A DNA stretch of 64,000 bases, taken from Halorubrum depositum. Its GTDB lineage: Archaea > Halobacteriota > Halobacteria > Halobacteriales > Haloferacaceae. The DNA lies in the NCBI RefSeq assembly GCF_007671725.1, contig NZ_VCNM01000002.1, forward strand, positions 124,001 through 188,000, written 5' to 3'. The translations under genes were made by a program, and so were the position numbers. Of the stretch, positions 27,509 through 34,878 are shown one piece after another. How positions within the stretch are numbered: the stretch's first letter is position 1; every line of letters starts with the position of its first letter. The notes beneath the pieces are model-generated. The model ran no database searches. It saw nothing but the letters and a program-made list of their open reading frames with translations, and had not been told where the DNA came from.

Positions 27509-27543
27509 GCTCCGCGCGGAGCGAAAGGGGCAAACCCCTCCGC
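27509..27543 (+). promoter_or_regulatory. Alternative hairpins in the putative purU leader
   Basis: GCTCCGC at 27509-27515 is complementary to GCGGAGC at 27516-27522, and GCGGAG (27516-27521) is also complementary to CTCCGC at 27538-27543, with an inner GGG-CAAA-CCC stem-loop. The two pairings exclude each other. This lies between the presumed purU TATA box and its start codon. Function is speculative. Confidence 0.3.
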
Positions 27544-27594
27544 GACTTGGGTCGGGTGTATGCAGCCGCTCGAACCCGCGGAGGTGATCGTCGC

Positions 27595-28578
27595 ATGACC
27601 CGCGAACTGACCGAGATCACGGTCGTCGGAGGAGACAAGACCGGACTCATCGCGCGGGTCACCTCCCTGCTGTTCGAGCGGGGAATCAACATCGAGGACT
27701 TAGACCAGGCGGTCCGCGAGGGCGTCTTCCGGATGACGACCCGCGTGGACGCCTCCGAGATGGAGACCTCGCGCGGCGAGCTCCGGCGCGCGCTCGCCGA
27801 GCTCGGCCGCGAGCTCGACGTCGACATCCAGGTGCGGTTCCCGAGCGACCGCGACGCGCGCCGGATCGCGCTGCTGGTCACCAAGGAGACTCACGCGCCC
27901 GAGGCCCTGCTGGAGTCGGAGGCCAACGGCGACCTCGCCGACGACGGCGAGGAGGCCGAGATCCCGGTCGTCATCGGCAACCGCGGCGACCTCCGGTCGC
28001 TGGCGGAGCGCTACGACAAGCCCTTCTACGACGTGGGCGACGGCAACGGGAACACCGACGAGGGGCGCCTGCTCGACCTGCTGGCCGAGTACGATGTGGA
28101 CCTGATCGCCCTGGCCCGCTACATGCGCATCCTCTCGCCCGAGGTCGTCTTCCGCTACGAGGGCCGGATCGTCAACGTCCACCCCTCCCTGTTGCCGGCG
28201 TTCCCCGGCGCGGAGGCGTACCGGCAGGCGAAGGACGCCGGCGTCCGCATCGCGGGCGTCACCGCCCACTACGTGACGACCGACCTCGATCAGGGTCCGG
28301 TGATCGCACAGCGCGCCTTCGACGTGCCTGCCGGCGCCGACGTCGAGGAGATCAAGCGTCGCGGGCAGCCCCTCGAGGCCGACGTGCTGCTCGACGCCGT
28401 CCGGCTCCACCTCGCGGACGCGATCGCGATCCACCGCGGGACTGTCCACGTGCGCGAGGACGCCGACGTCGACGCGCGGCTCGGCCTCAGCCAGGCGGCG
28501 GTCGACGCCAACCCCGACGAGCCGGTCGACGGCGAACCGCTGTCGCGCTCGGAGACGCCGGCGGTCGAGAGCGACTGA
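27595..28578 (+). CDS. purU: Formyltetrahydrofolate deformylase-like PurU
   Basis: Hydrolyses 10-formyl-THF to formate and THF. The 327-residue protein has an N-terminal ACT domain (TVVGGDKTGLIARVTSLLF, residues 8-26) and a formyl-transferase domain with ALARYMRILSPEVV, IVNVHPSLLPAFPGAEAYRQ and HYVTTDLDQGPVIAQ, giving the Asn-His-Asp catalytic set. A C-terminal extension of about 50 residues (VREDADVDARL onward) is unusual. ATG 27595 fits the ACT domain; an in-frame GTG 42 nt upstream is possible. With fhs and FDH nearby it could control formate and formyl-THF balance for purine synthesis. Confidence 0.9.
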   Translation: MTRELTEITVVGGDKTGLIARVTSLLFERGINIEDLDQAVREGVFRMTTRVDASEMETSRGELRRALAELGRELDVDIQVRFPSDRDARRIALLVTKETHAPEALLESEANGDLADDGEEAEIPVVIGNRGDLRSLAERYDKPFYDVGDGNGNTDEGRLLDLLAEYDVDLIALARYMRILSPEVVFRYEGRIVNVHPSLLPAFPGAEAYRQAKDAGVRIAGVTAHYVTTDLDQGPVIAQRAFDVPAGADVEEIKRRGQPLEADVLLDAVRLHLADAIAIHRGTVHVREDADVDARLGLSQAAVDANPDEPVDGEPLSRSETPAVESD

Positions 28579-28596
28579 GTCGCCCCGAACGGCTGT

Positions 28597-31449
28597 TCAC
28601 GCGCCGTCGCCGTCCTCGATCGACTCCGTGACGCGGGCGTGGAACTCCCGGAGCACCGCCGACTCGTCGTCGGCGAGCACCGTGTCGGAGTCGACGAGCG
28701 TCGCGAGCCCGAACGAGAGCGGCGTCGGCGAGTCGACAGTGTGGTGGATCACGTCGACGCCGCCGTCGGCGACCTCGCCGAGCACCTCGCTGATGCCAGG
28801 GAGGTCGAGCCGGTCCTCTAACAGCTCCCGGTACGTCTCCTCGGTGACGGCGAACTCGTCGAGCTCGTCCGCGAACGAGAGCAACATCTCGGCCGACACC
28901 TGCTGTTCGGCCGCGGTCTTCTCGTACCCCTTGTACCGCTTCAGGATGAGCAGCGAGCGGGCCGCGTCGATCCGGAAGTAGCGCTGGTGGAGGTCCGTCC
29001 CTCGCACCGCCTCGCGGAGGTCCTCGCGGACCGTCTCCGGGTCCAGATCCCGGAGGATCGCGGCGACGTCGACCTTGCGGTTCAGTGGGAGCGCGAGCGA
29101 GAAGCCGCGGTCCGCGACCGCGACGGCGACGTTCGCGTCCGTGCGGTTCGCGACCGCGGCGGCGACGAGTCGAGAGAGGCCGTCGTTGAACCGGCGGCCG
29201 TAGTTCGAGTGGACGTAGAACCGTCGCTTGTACGCGGCGCGGTCGAGCTCCTCCTCCACGACGAGCCGCGAGGGGGTCGGGACGCTCTCGGCGCCGGCGT
29301 ACGCGACCTGCTCGTCGTACATCCGGGTGATCGCTCGGACCGCGTTCCCGTCGAGGGGGAACTCCCGGAGCCACGCGCGGACCGCGGGCGGCCCCCCGTC
29401 TCGGAGCCGGTCGAGCAGCTCGCCCTGGAACGCCAGCACCTCCCGCGCGAGGTCGTAGGAGAGCGGGAGCCGCTCGGAGTACCAGGAGGGGACGGTCGGG
29501 CGCTCGCTCGTCCGGTCGACGTACACCTTCGAGCCGCGGCGGTACCGGAAGGCGAACCGCTCGCCGCCCAGCGCGAACACGTCGCCGGGATCGAGCGTGT
29601 CGAGGTAGCTCTCGTCGAGCGTGCCGACCGGCTCGCCGTCGCGGGTGAGCACCCGACAGCTGAACGAGTCGGGGATGGTGCCGACGTTCGTCATGTAGAT
29701 GACCCGCGCCAGCCGGCCGCGCTTCCCGACGAGCAGCTCGCCGACCGGGTGCTCCTCGTGGTGGTGCTCGCCGCCCGGCGGGTCGTTCTCGTCGCGCCAC
29801 ACCTTCGGGTAGACGTTCTTGTCCGCGAGCCCCTCGTAGTCCGCCGTGAGGTACCGCATCAGCCGCTCGTAGTCGGCGTCGTCGAAGTCGCGATACGGGT
29901 GGGCGCGCCGGAGCGTCTCGCGGACCTCGCGGTCCGGGCGGACGCGGTTTATCGCCATCCCGTACACGTGCTGGGCGGCCACGTCGTAGGCACCCTCCGG
30001 GAGGAAGACGCGGTCGACGAAGCCGTCCTCGGCGCGGGCGAGCATCGCCGCGCACTCGACCAGCTCGTCGCGGTCGAGCGCGAACACCCGCCCCTCGACC
30101 GTCTCGCCCGGGCTGTGACCGGCGCGGCCGACGCGCTGGAGCAGCGACGCCACCGACTTCGGCGACCCGACCTGCACCACCAGATCGAGGTGGGGCATGT
30201 CGATGCCGAGCTCCAGGCTCGTCGACGTGGTGACCACGTCCAGCTCGCCCGCCTTCAGCCCCTCCTCGATCCGCGTGCGCTGGCCCTCGCCGAGGCTCCC
30301 GTGGTGACACCCCGAGTCCGACTCGTCGTAGCCGAACCGCTCGCGGAGCTCCTGGAGGGTGCGCTCCGCCCCCGACCGGGAGTTCGTGAACACCAGCGTG
30401 TTCTCGTGGGACTCGATCAGCTCGCGGAGCGCGTCGTAGAAGCGGTTGGTGACGACGGAGCGGGGCGTGTGGATCAGGTCGGCCGCCGGGGTGCGGAGCT
30501 CCAGGTCGAACTCCCGGACGAAGCGCGCGTCGACCAGCTCGTACGGGCGCGGTTCGAGCCCCGACTCGTCGCCGACCTCGCCGGCGACGCGCTCGCGGCC
30601 GACGAGGAACTCGGCGACCTCGTTCAGCGGCTCGACCGTCGCCGAGCAGCCGATCCGGGTCGGGGAGCCGTCGGCCAGGTCCGTGAGGCGCTCCAGCGAG
30701 ACGGCGAGGTGCGTGCCGCGCTTGTTCGCCGCCAGCGAGTGGATCTCGTCGACGATGACGTACTCGACGGTCCGGAGCTTCTCCTTGAACTTCGGCGAGT
30801 TGAGCAGGATCGCCAGCGTCTCCGGCGTGGTGTTGAGCACGTGCGGCGTCTCCTCCAGCATCGCCCGTCGGTCCGCCTCGCTCGTGTCGCCGTGGCGGAT
30901 CGCCTGGCGGACGCCGGGGGCCGCGTCGTCGCCCGCATCGGCTCCCGCGTCGTTTCCGGCCTCCGCATCGCTCCCCGCCCCCGCCAGCTCCGCCGCGATC
31001 CCCTCGATCGGGACCTCCAGGTTCCGCTTGATGTCGTTCGCGAGCGACTTCAGCGGGGAGACGTAGAGGCAGTAGACGGAGTTGTCCAGCTCCCCCGCCC
31101 GCTCGCGGGCGAAGAGGTCGTCGAGCACGGCGGTGAAGGAGGCGAGCGTCTTCCCGCTGCCGGTCGGCGCGGCGACGAGGCAGTTCCGCCCGTCGTCGAC
31201 GTGGGGGATCGCCTCGCGCTGCGGCGGAGTGAAGAGGCCGCCGTTCTCGCCGACGTACGCGCCGAACTCCGAGACCCACCAGCGGCGGACCGGCGGCGAG
31301 AGCCGGCCTAGCACGTCGGCGTCCGGGAGCGGCACCGTCTCCGGGTCGAACTCGACGGAGGGGGCATCATCGTCGGCGAGGGCCTCGCGGAGGAGCGCCC
31401 GCGCAGGGGGGCGCTCCGCGCCGCGTTCCGTGAGTTCGCTCACTGTCAC
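28597..31449 (-). CDS. lhr: Large helicase-related protein Lhr (SF2 DNA helicase)
   Basis: A 950-residue ATP-dependent 3'-5' DNA helicase of the Lhr core type, acting in DNA repair or recombination. Motifs in order: LVAAPTGSGKTLASF (Walker A, residues 92-106), YVSPLKSLANDI, TTPETLAILL, IVDEIHSLAANKRG (DEIH box), IGCSATVEP, TNSRSGAERTLQEL, TTSTSLELGIDMPHLDLVVQ and LQRVGRAGHSPGE. A winged-helix and Lhr-specific C-terminal region follow. A haloarchaeal acidic insertion (about residues 150-175) lies in the first RecA domain. It is convergent with purU (18 bp) and divergent from cmk. Confidence 0.93.
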   Translation of the reverse strand: MTVSELTERGAERPPARALLREALADDDAPSVEFDPETVPLPDADVLGRLSPPVRRWWVSEFGAYVGENGGLFTPPQREAIPHVDDGRNCLVAAPTGSGKTLASFTAVLDDLFARERAGELDNSVYCLYVSPLKSLANDIKRNLEVPIEGIAAELAGAGSDAEAGNDAGADAGDDAAPGVRQAIRHGDTSEADRRAMLEETPHVLNTTPETLAILLNSPKFKEKLRTVEYVIVDEIHSLAANKRGTHLAVSLERLTDLADGSPTRIGCSATVEPLNEVAEFLVGRERVAGEVGDESGLEPRPYELVDARFVREFDLELRTPAADLIHTPRSVVTNRFYDALRELIESHENTLVFTNSRSGAERTLQELRERFGYDESDSGCHHGSLGEGQRTRIEEGLKAGELDVVTTSTSLELGIDMPHLDLVVQVGSPKSVASLLQRVGRAGHSPGETVEGRVFALDRDELVECAAMLARAEDGFVDRVFLPEGAYDVAAQHVYGMAINRVRPDREVRETLRRAHPYRDFDDADYERLMRYLTADYEGLADKNVYPKVWRDENDPPGGEHHHEEHPVGELLVGKRGRLARVIYMTNVGTIPDSFSCRVLTRDGEPVGTLDESYLDTLDPGDVFALGGERFAFRYRRGSKVYVDRTSERPTVPSWYSERLPLSYDLAREVLAFQGELLDRLRDGGPPAVRAWLREFPLDGNAVRAITRMYDEQVAYAGAESVPTPSRLVVEEELDRAAYKRRFYVHSNYGRRFNDGLSRLVAAAVANRTDANVAVAVADRGFSLALPLNRKVDVAAILRDLDPETVREDLREAVRGTDLHQRYFRIDAARSLLILKRYKGYEKTAAEQQVSAEMLLSFADELDEFAVTEETYRELLEDRLDLPGISEVLGEVADGGVDVIHHTVDSPTPLSFGLATLVDSDTVLADDESAVLREFHARVTESIEDGDGA

Positions 31450-31544
31450 ATAGGTGGGCGCGCGGAGGGATATCCGTTGTGTCGGTGGGGCGACAGATCG
31501 TCGGCGGGCCGCGGCCCCTCCTCCGCGGTGCGCGAACCGGCCCG

Positions 31545-31550
31545 TTTATC
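31545..31550 (+). promoter_or_regulatory. TATA box of the cytidylate kinase-like gene
   Basis: TTTATC lies 27 nt before ATG 31577, the spacing of a haloarchaeal leaderless promoter. Confidence 0.5.
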
Positions 31551-31576
31551 CGGAGTCCGACCGTGGCGCCGCACGT

Positions 31577-32191
31577 ATGAGTGGAACCTCGCCGGCGGCG
31601 GAACGGGAGATCGACCGCAACCTGTTCGTCACCGTCTCCGGCCCGCCGGGGTGCGGGGCGACGACGCTGGTCGAGGGGCTGGCGGAGGCGCTCGACTGCG
31701 GCTACGTCTCCGGCGGCGAGCTGTTCCGCGAGATCGCCGCCGAACGCGACATGAGCCTCTCGCAACTGATCGCGAAGACCGGCGAGTCGGAGGAGATCGA
31801 CCGCGCGCTCGACCGGCGGCTCCGCCGGATCGCCGAGAAGTGGGGGACCGCGAACAAGGCGTTCGTGCTGGAGTCGCGCCTCGCCGGGTGGATCGCCGGG
31901 AACCGCGCCGACGTCCGGATCTGGCTCGACGCGCCCGACGAGGTGCGCGCCGACCGGACGCTCGACCGCGAGGAGATGACCTCCGAGATGCAGGTCCGCG
32001 AGGTGATAGAGGAGAAGCGGTACAAGTCGTACTACGGGATCGACCTCTCCGACCGCTCCATCTACGACCTCGCGATCAACACGGGCCGGTGGGACCCGGA
32101 GACGACGCTCGACGTCGCGCTCACCGCGATCGAGGGGTACGACGTCGAGGCGGACGAGGGCGCGTTCGACACCCCGGATTTCGAGATTTAG
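31577..32191 (+). CDS. cmk: Cytidylate kinase-like protein lacking the P-loop lysine
   Basis: Archaeal-type (d)CMP kinase family member, 204 residues. The fold is recognisable from VTVSGPPGCGATTLVEGLAE, CGYVSGGELFREIAAERDM, FVLESRLAGWIA, the LID region VREVIEEKRYKSYYGIDL, and the C-terminal YDLAINTGRWDPETTLDVAL. The Walker A motif reads GPPGCGATT, so the universally important Lys is Ala; catalysis may rely on other residues or be weak. ATG 31577 follows a TATA box at 31545. Normal role is CMP/dCMP phosphorylation with ATP; the missing Lys makes this uncertain. Confidence 0.8.
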   Translation: MSGTSPAAEREIDRNLFVTVSGPPGCGATTLVEGLAEALDCGYVSGGELFREIAAERDMSLSQLIAKTGESEEIDRALDRRLRRIAEKWGTANKAFVLESRLAGWIAGNRADVRIWLDAPDEVRADRTLDREEMTSEMQVREVIEEKRYKSYYGIDLSDRSIYDLAINTGRWDPETTLDVALTAIEGYDVEADEGAFDTPDFEI

Positions 32192-32220
32192 AGGGCCTTC
32201 GCGAACCGCGGTCCCGCCGG

Positions 32221-32604
32221 CTACAGCGTGATCACGTGGTCGACGCCGACCTCGCCGAGCGCCTCGTAGAGGTCGGGGAAGCAGCCGACCGCGGCGCCCT
32301 CGACCGTGTTCGTCGGTTCGTAGCGGTCGCGGCCGTGCTCGTCGGTCCGATCGAACTCGGCGAGCCCGCGGCGGGTGGCGCACTGGTCGCACAGCATGAG
32401 GAGGATCTCCCGCTCGGCCGCCACGTCGGCGAGCCGCTGCCCCAGCGGGTCGTCCTCGCGGAGCGCGTAGGTGTTGTCGTGGAAAAAGAACATCCCGACC
32501 ACGTCGGCGCCGTGCGCTCCGGCCTCCAGCTGCGGGAGGATCATGTCCCCGAGCACGTAGTCGATGGTCTGTCCGGCCGTCGCGAAGACGTAGGCGACCT
32601 TCAT
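32221..32604 (-). CDS. DsrE-family sulfur-carrier-like protein
   Basis: A 127-residue cytoplasmic protein of the DsrE/TusD-like fold (MKVAYVFATAGQTIDYVLGD). A CxxC pair in LMLCDQCATRRGLAEF sits where DsrE-type proteins hold the persulfide-carrying Cys, and a third Cys follows in VGCFPDLYEALGEVGVDHV. ATG 32604 is chosen since the frame upstream is a shadow of the next gene. It ends the minus-strand unit of exported sulfur-type proteins, 100 bp after the second beta-propeller gene. Family knowledge suggests sulfur relay; partners are inferred from context. Confidence 0.8.
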   Translation of the reverse strand: MKVAYVFATAGQTIDYVLGDMILPQLEAGAHGADVVGMFFFHDNTYALREDDPLGQRLADVAAEREILLMLCDQCATRRGLAEFDRTDEHGRDRYEPTNTVEGAAVGCFPDLYEALGEVGVDHVITL

Positions 32605-32704
32605 ACCGCGGAGTAGACCGGACAGGAGATGGGCCCGCGGGCAGCGGCAGCGTTCCCCGCTGTCTCTGACGGAGGCGCTCTCTGCGACAGCAACGGATCC
32701 GAAC

Positions 32705-33760
32705 TCAGACCACGACGGAGCCGAAGGGGTACGCCCCCGTCTCCGCCGTCCATATCGTGCCCTCCGCGACGTCGACGAGCGAGACCCGGTCGTCGTCGTA
32801 GTGCGAGACGACCAGCCGGTCGCCGACGCGGGTCGCGACGAGGCCCGGCGCCGGCGTTTCGACGACCGCTCCCGAGAGCGACCGGAGCCGGTCCGCGGCC
32901 GCGTCGAGCACCCACCACTCGCCCTCGATCCGGAACAGGTCGACTGGGCGGTCGAACCCCTCGTGGACCGTCGCGAGGCCGAGGTCGCGGTCGAACTCGT
33001 GGACGACCCCGTCGCCGCGGCCGGGGACGAAGACGCGGTCGTCCGTGACGACGAGGTCGTACGGGTCCGCGCCGACGGCGGCCGCGCCGAGGACGGGAGC
33101 GTCGGAGGGGTCGCCCGGCTCGTCGGTCCCCTCCGCCCCGCCGACCGCCCCAGGATCGAAGGCGACGACGCGGGCGCCCGCCTGATCGACGGCGTAGCCG
33201 CGGTCGCCCTCGGGGCCGACCGCGACGCCCTGCACGCGGGCGTCATCGCCGACGTCGACGGCGCCGAGCCGCTCGCGGGCCGCGGGGTCGACGACGTCGA
33301 CGACGCCCTCCCGGCGGCTCCCGACGTAGAGCCGGCTCTCGTCCGGAGAGACGGCGACCTCGTGGGGCTCGGCGCCGACCGCGATCCGGGCGACGAGCGT
33401 CAGCGACTCGGGGTCGACGACGGCGAGCGCGTCGCCGGCGCTACAGGAGACGAACAGCTCGCCGTTCGCGGCCGCGAAGTGAGAGGGGCCGAGCACGCCG
33501 GTTTCGATCCGCGAGACAGCTCCGTTCGGGTCGACCGCGGTTATCGCCCGCTCGCCCATGGTCGCGACGAACGTACGCCCTCGGTGGGTCGTCGCGTGAA
33601 CCGGATGGCTCCCGACCGGGACCTCGCCGAGCGGCTCCCCGTCGGAAAGCGCGAACAGCGCGAGGGCGTCGTCGCCCTCGCAGGGGACCGCGACGAGGCG
33701 GTCGGCCGGGCGATCGGAGTCGCCCGCGTCGCCGCGGTGGGCCGCTCCGCCACCCGTCAT
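32705..33760 (-). CDS. YncE-like beta-propeller protein without signal peptide
   Basis: A 351-residue protein of repeating beta-propeller blades of the YncE/cytochrome cd1-like type: PVGSHPVHATTHRGRTFVAT, IAVGAEPHEVAVSPDESRLY, VGPEGDRGYAVDQAGARVVA and similar. There is no signal peptide or lipobox at the chosen ATG 33760, which overlaps the stop of the upstream rhodanese-fold gene by 4 nt. The next gene upstream and the first gene of the unit are clearly exported, so a cytoplasmic propeller is odd, or it is exported by another route. Two Cys are visible (VAVPCEGDD, FVSCSAGDA). Function unknown; a scaffold or sensor is possible. Confidence 0.75.
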   Translation of the reverse strand: MTGGGAAHRGDAGDSDRPADRLVAVPCEGDDALALFALSDGEPLGEVPVGSHPVHATTHRGRTFVATMGERAITAVDPNGAVSRIETGVLGPSHFAAANGELFVSCSAGDALAVVDPESLTLVARIAVGAEPHEVAVSPDESRLYVGSRREGVVDVVDPAARERLGAVDVGDDARVQGVAVGPEGDRGYAVDQAGARVVAFDPGAVGGAEGTDEPGDPSDAPVLGAAAVGADPYDLVVTDDRVFVPGRGDGVVHEFDRDLGLATVHEGFDRPVDLFRIEGEWWVLDAAADRLRSLSGAVVETPAPGLVATRVGDRLVVSHYDDDRVSLVDVAEGTIWTAETGAYPFGSVVV

Positions 33761-34878
33761 CCCGTACAGGAGAAATCGCCGCCGCCGTCGCCGCCGCCGA
33801 CGCTTCCCTCCGTCTCGATCACGACGCTCGTCGCGGTCTCGACGGGGTACCGCCCGCGGTCGCCCTCGACGTTCGCCCACTCGCCGAAGCCGCCGTCGTA
33901 CACGCGCACGTCCTCGAAGCCGATCGCCCGCAGCGTCAGCCACGTCGACGTGGGGTCGACGTTGTCGTCGCCGTACACGACGACGGTGCCCGCGCGGTCC
34001 AGCTCCGCCTCGCCCTCGTACAGCTGCACGAGTCGTCCGGGGTCGGTCATCCGCCGGCCGGAGACGTTCCCGACCCAGTGGACGCCGATCGCGCCGGGGA
34101 GGTGGCCGTGGCGGTCGTTGTCGGGGTCCAGCGCGTCGGCGGCGGGCGCGCCGAGGTACGCCTCGGGGACGCGCACGTCGACGAGGCCGGGGCCGTCGCC
34201 GTTGAACGTCCCGACGCGGTCGGCGAGCCACTCGCGGGTGACCCACGCCGACTCGGCGGGGTCGGGATCGTACTCGGTCGGTTCGATCCGATCGCGAGAG
34301 CCCGTCCCGAGCCGGCCGTTCCAGCCGGAGATGCCGCCGTTGAGGACGCGGACCGAGCCGGCGTGGCCCAGCGCCGCGAGCGCGAACGCGGTCCGCGTCA
34401 CCCGAGACCCGACGCTCGCGCCGTAGACGAGCACGTCGTCGTCGGGCGACACGCCGACCTCGCCGAACGCGGTCGCGATCGCCGCGACGTCCGGGACCAG
34501 GCCGGCGTCGGTCGACGCCCGGCTCGTGATCGCGTCGAACGGGACGCGCCTGGCGCCGTAGATTCGCTCTTTGCGGAAGTTCTCCGAGTCCCGGGCGTCG
34601 AGGACGACGACGTCCTCGCGGTTGTCGGCGAGCCAGCGCGGCCCGACGAAGTGGTCGACGTTCCCGGTCAGCTCGTACTGCGCGGCGGTGTCGGCCGGGG
34701 TGGTGACCCCGAGACAGCCGGCGGTGCCGGCCGCACCGGCGACGGTCGCCCCGGCCGCGGCCCGGAGGAGCCCGCGGCGGGTCGACGCCGGGTCGGACTC
34801 GTCCGCCCCGTCGGCTCCGGTCGCGTCTCCCTCGCCCCCGTCGACCGCGCCGTCGTCCGGCGTGTTATGGGAGACCAT
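33757..34878 (-). CDS. Exported double rhodanese-fold lipoprotein with C-terminal Cys arm
   Basis: A 373-residue Tat lipoprotein (STRRGLLRAAAG, lipobox GTAGC). Two rhodanese domains follow: VVVLDARDSENFRKERIYGA to VRVLNGGISGW, and LVDVRVPEAYLGAP to VRVYDGGFGEWANVE. The active-site loops read VLVYGASVGSR and VVVYGDDNVDP, so neither has the catalytic Cys. The only cysteines in the protein are the lipobox Cys and one three residues from the end, on a Gly-rich tail (GGGDGGGDFSCTG). This resembles the mobile Cys arm of SoxY in thiosulfate oxidation. It starts one base from the stop of the upstream propeller gene. A sulfur-carrier role is inferred. Confidence 0.82.
   Translation of the reverse strand: MVSHNTPDDGAVDGGEGDATGADGADESDPASTRRGLLRAAAGATVAGAAGTAGCLGVTTPADTAAQYELTGNVDHFVGPRWLADNREDVVVLDARDSENFRKERIYGARRVPFDAITSRASTDAGLVPDVAAIATAFGEVGVSPDDDVLVYGASVGSRVTRTAFALAALGHAGSVRVLNGGISGWNGRLGTGSRDRIEPTEYDPDPAESAWVTREWLADRVGTFNGDGPGLVDVRVPEAYLGAPAADALDPDNDRHGHLPGAIGVHWVGNVSGRRMTDPGRLVQLYEGEAELDRAGTVVVYGDDNVDPTSTWLTLRAIGFEDVRVYDGGFGEWANVEGDRGRYPVETATSVVIETEGSVGGGDGGGDFSCTG

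Noticed and set aside
28987-31311. A 774-codon open frame on the plus strand opposite lhr
   Set aside because: It is composed of Arg/Val/Leu/Asp-rich filler with no domain, and lhr on the minus strand has full helicase motifs. High GC suppresses stops in antisense frames.
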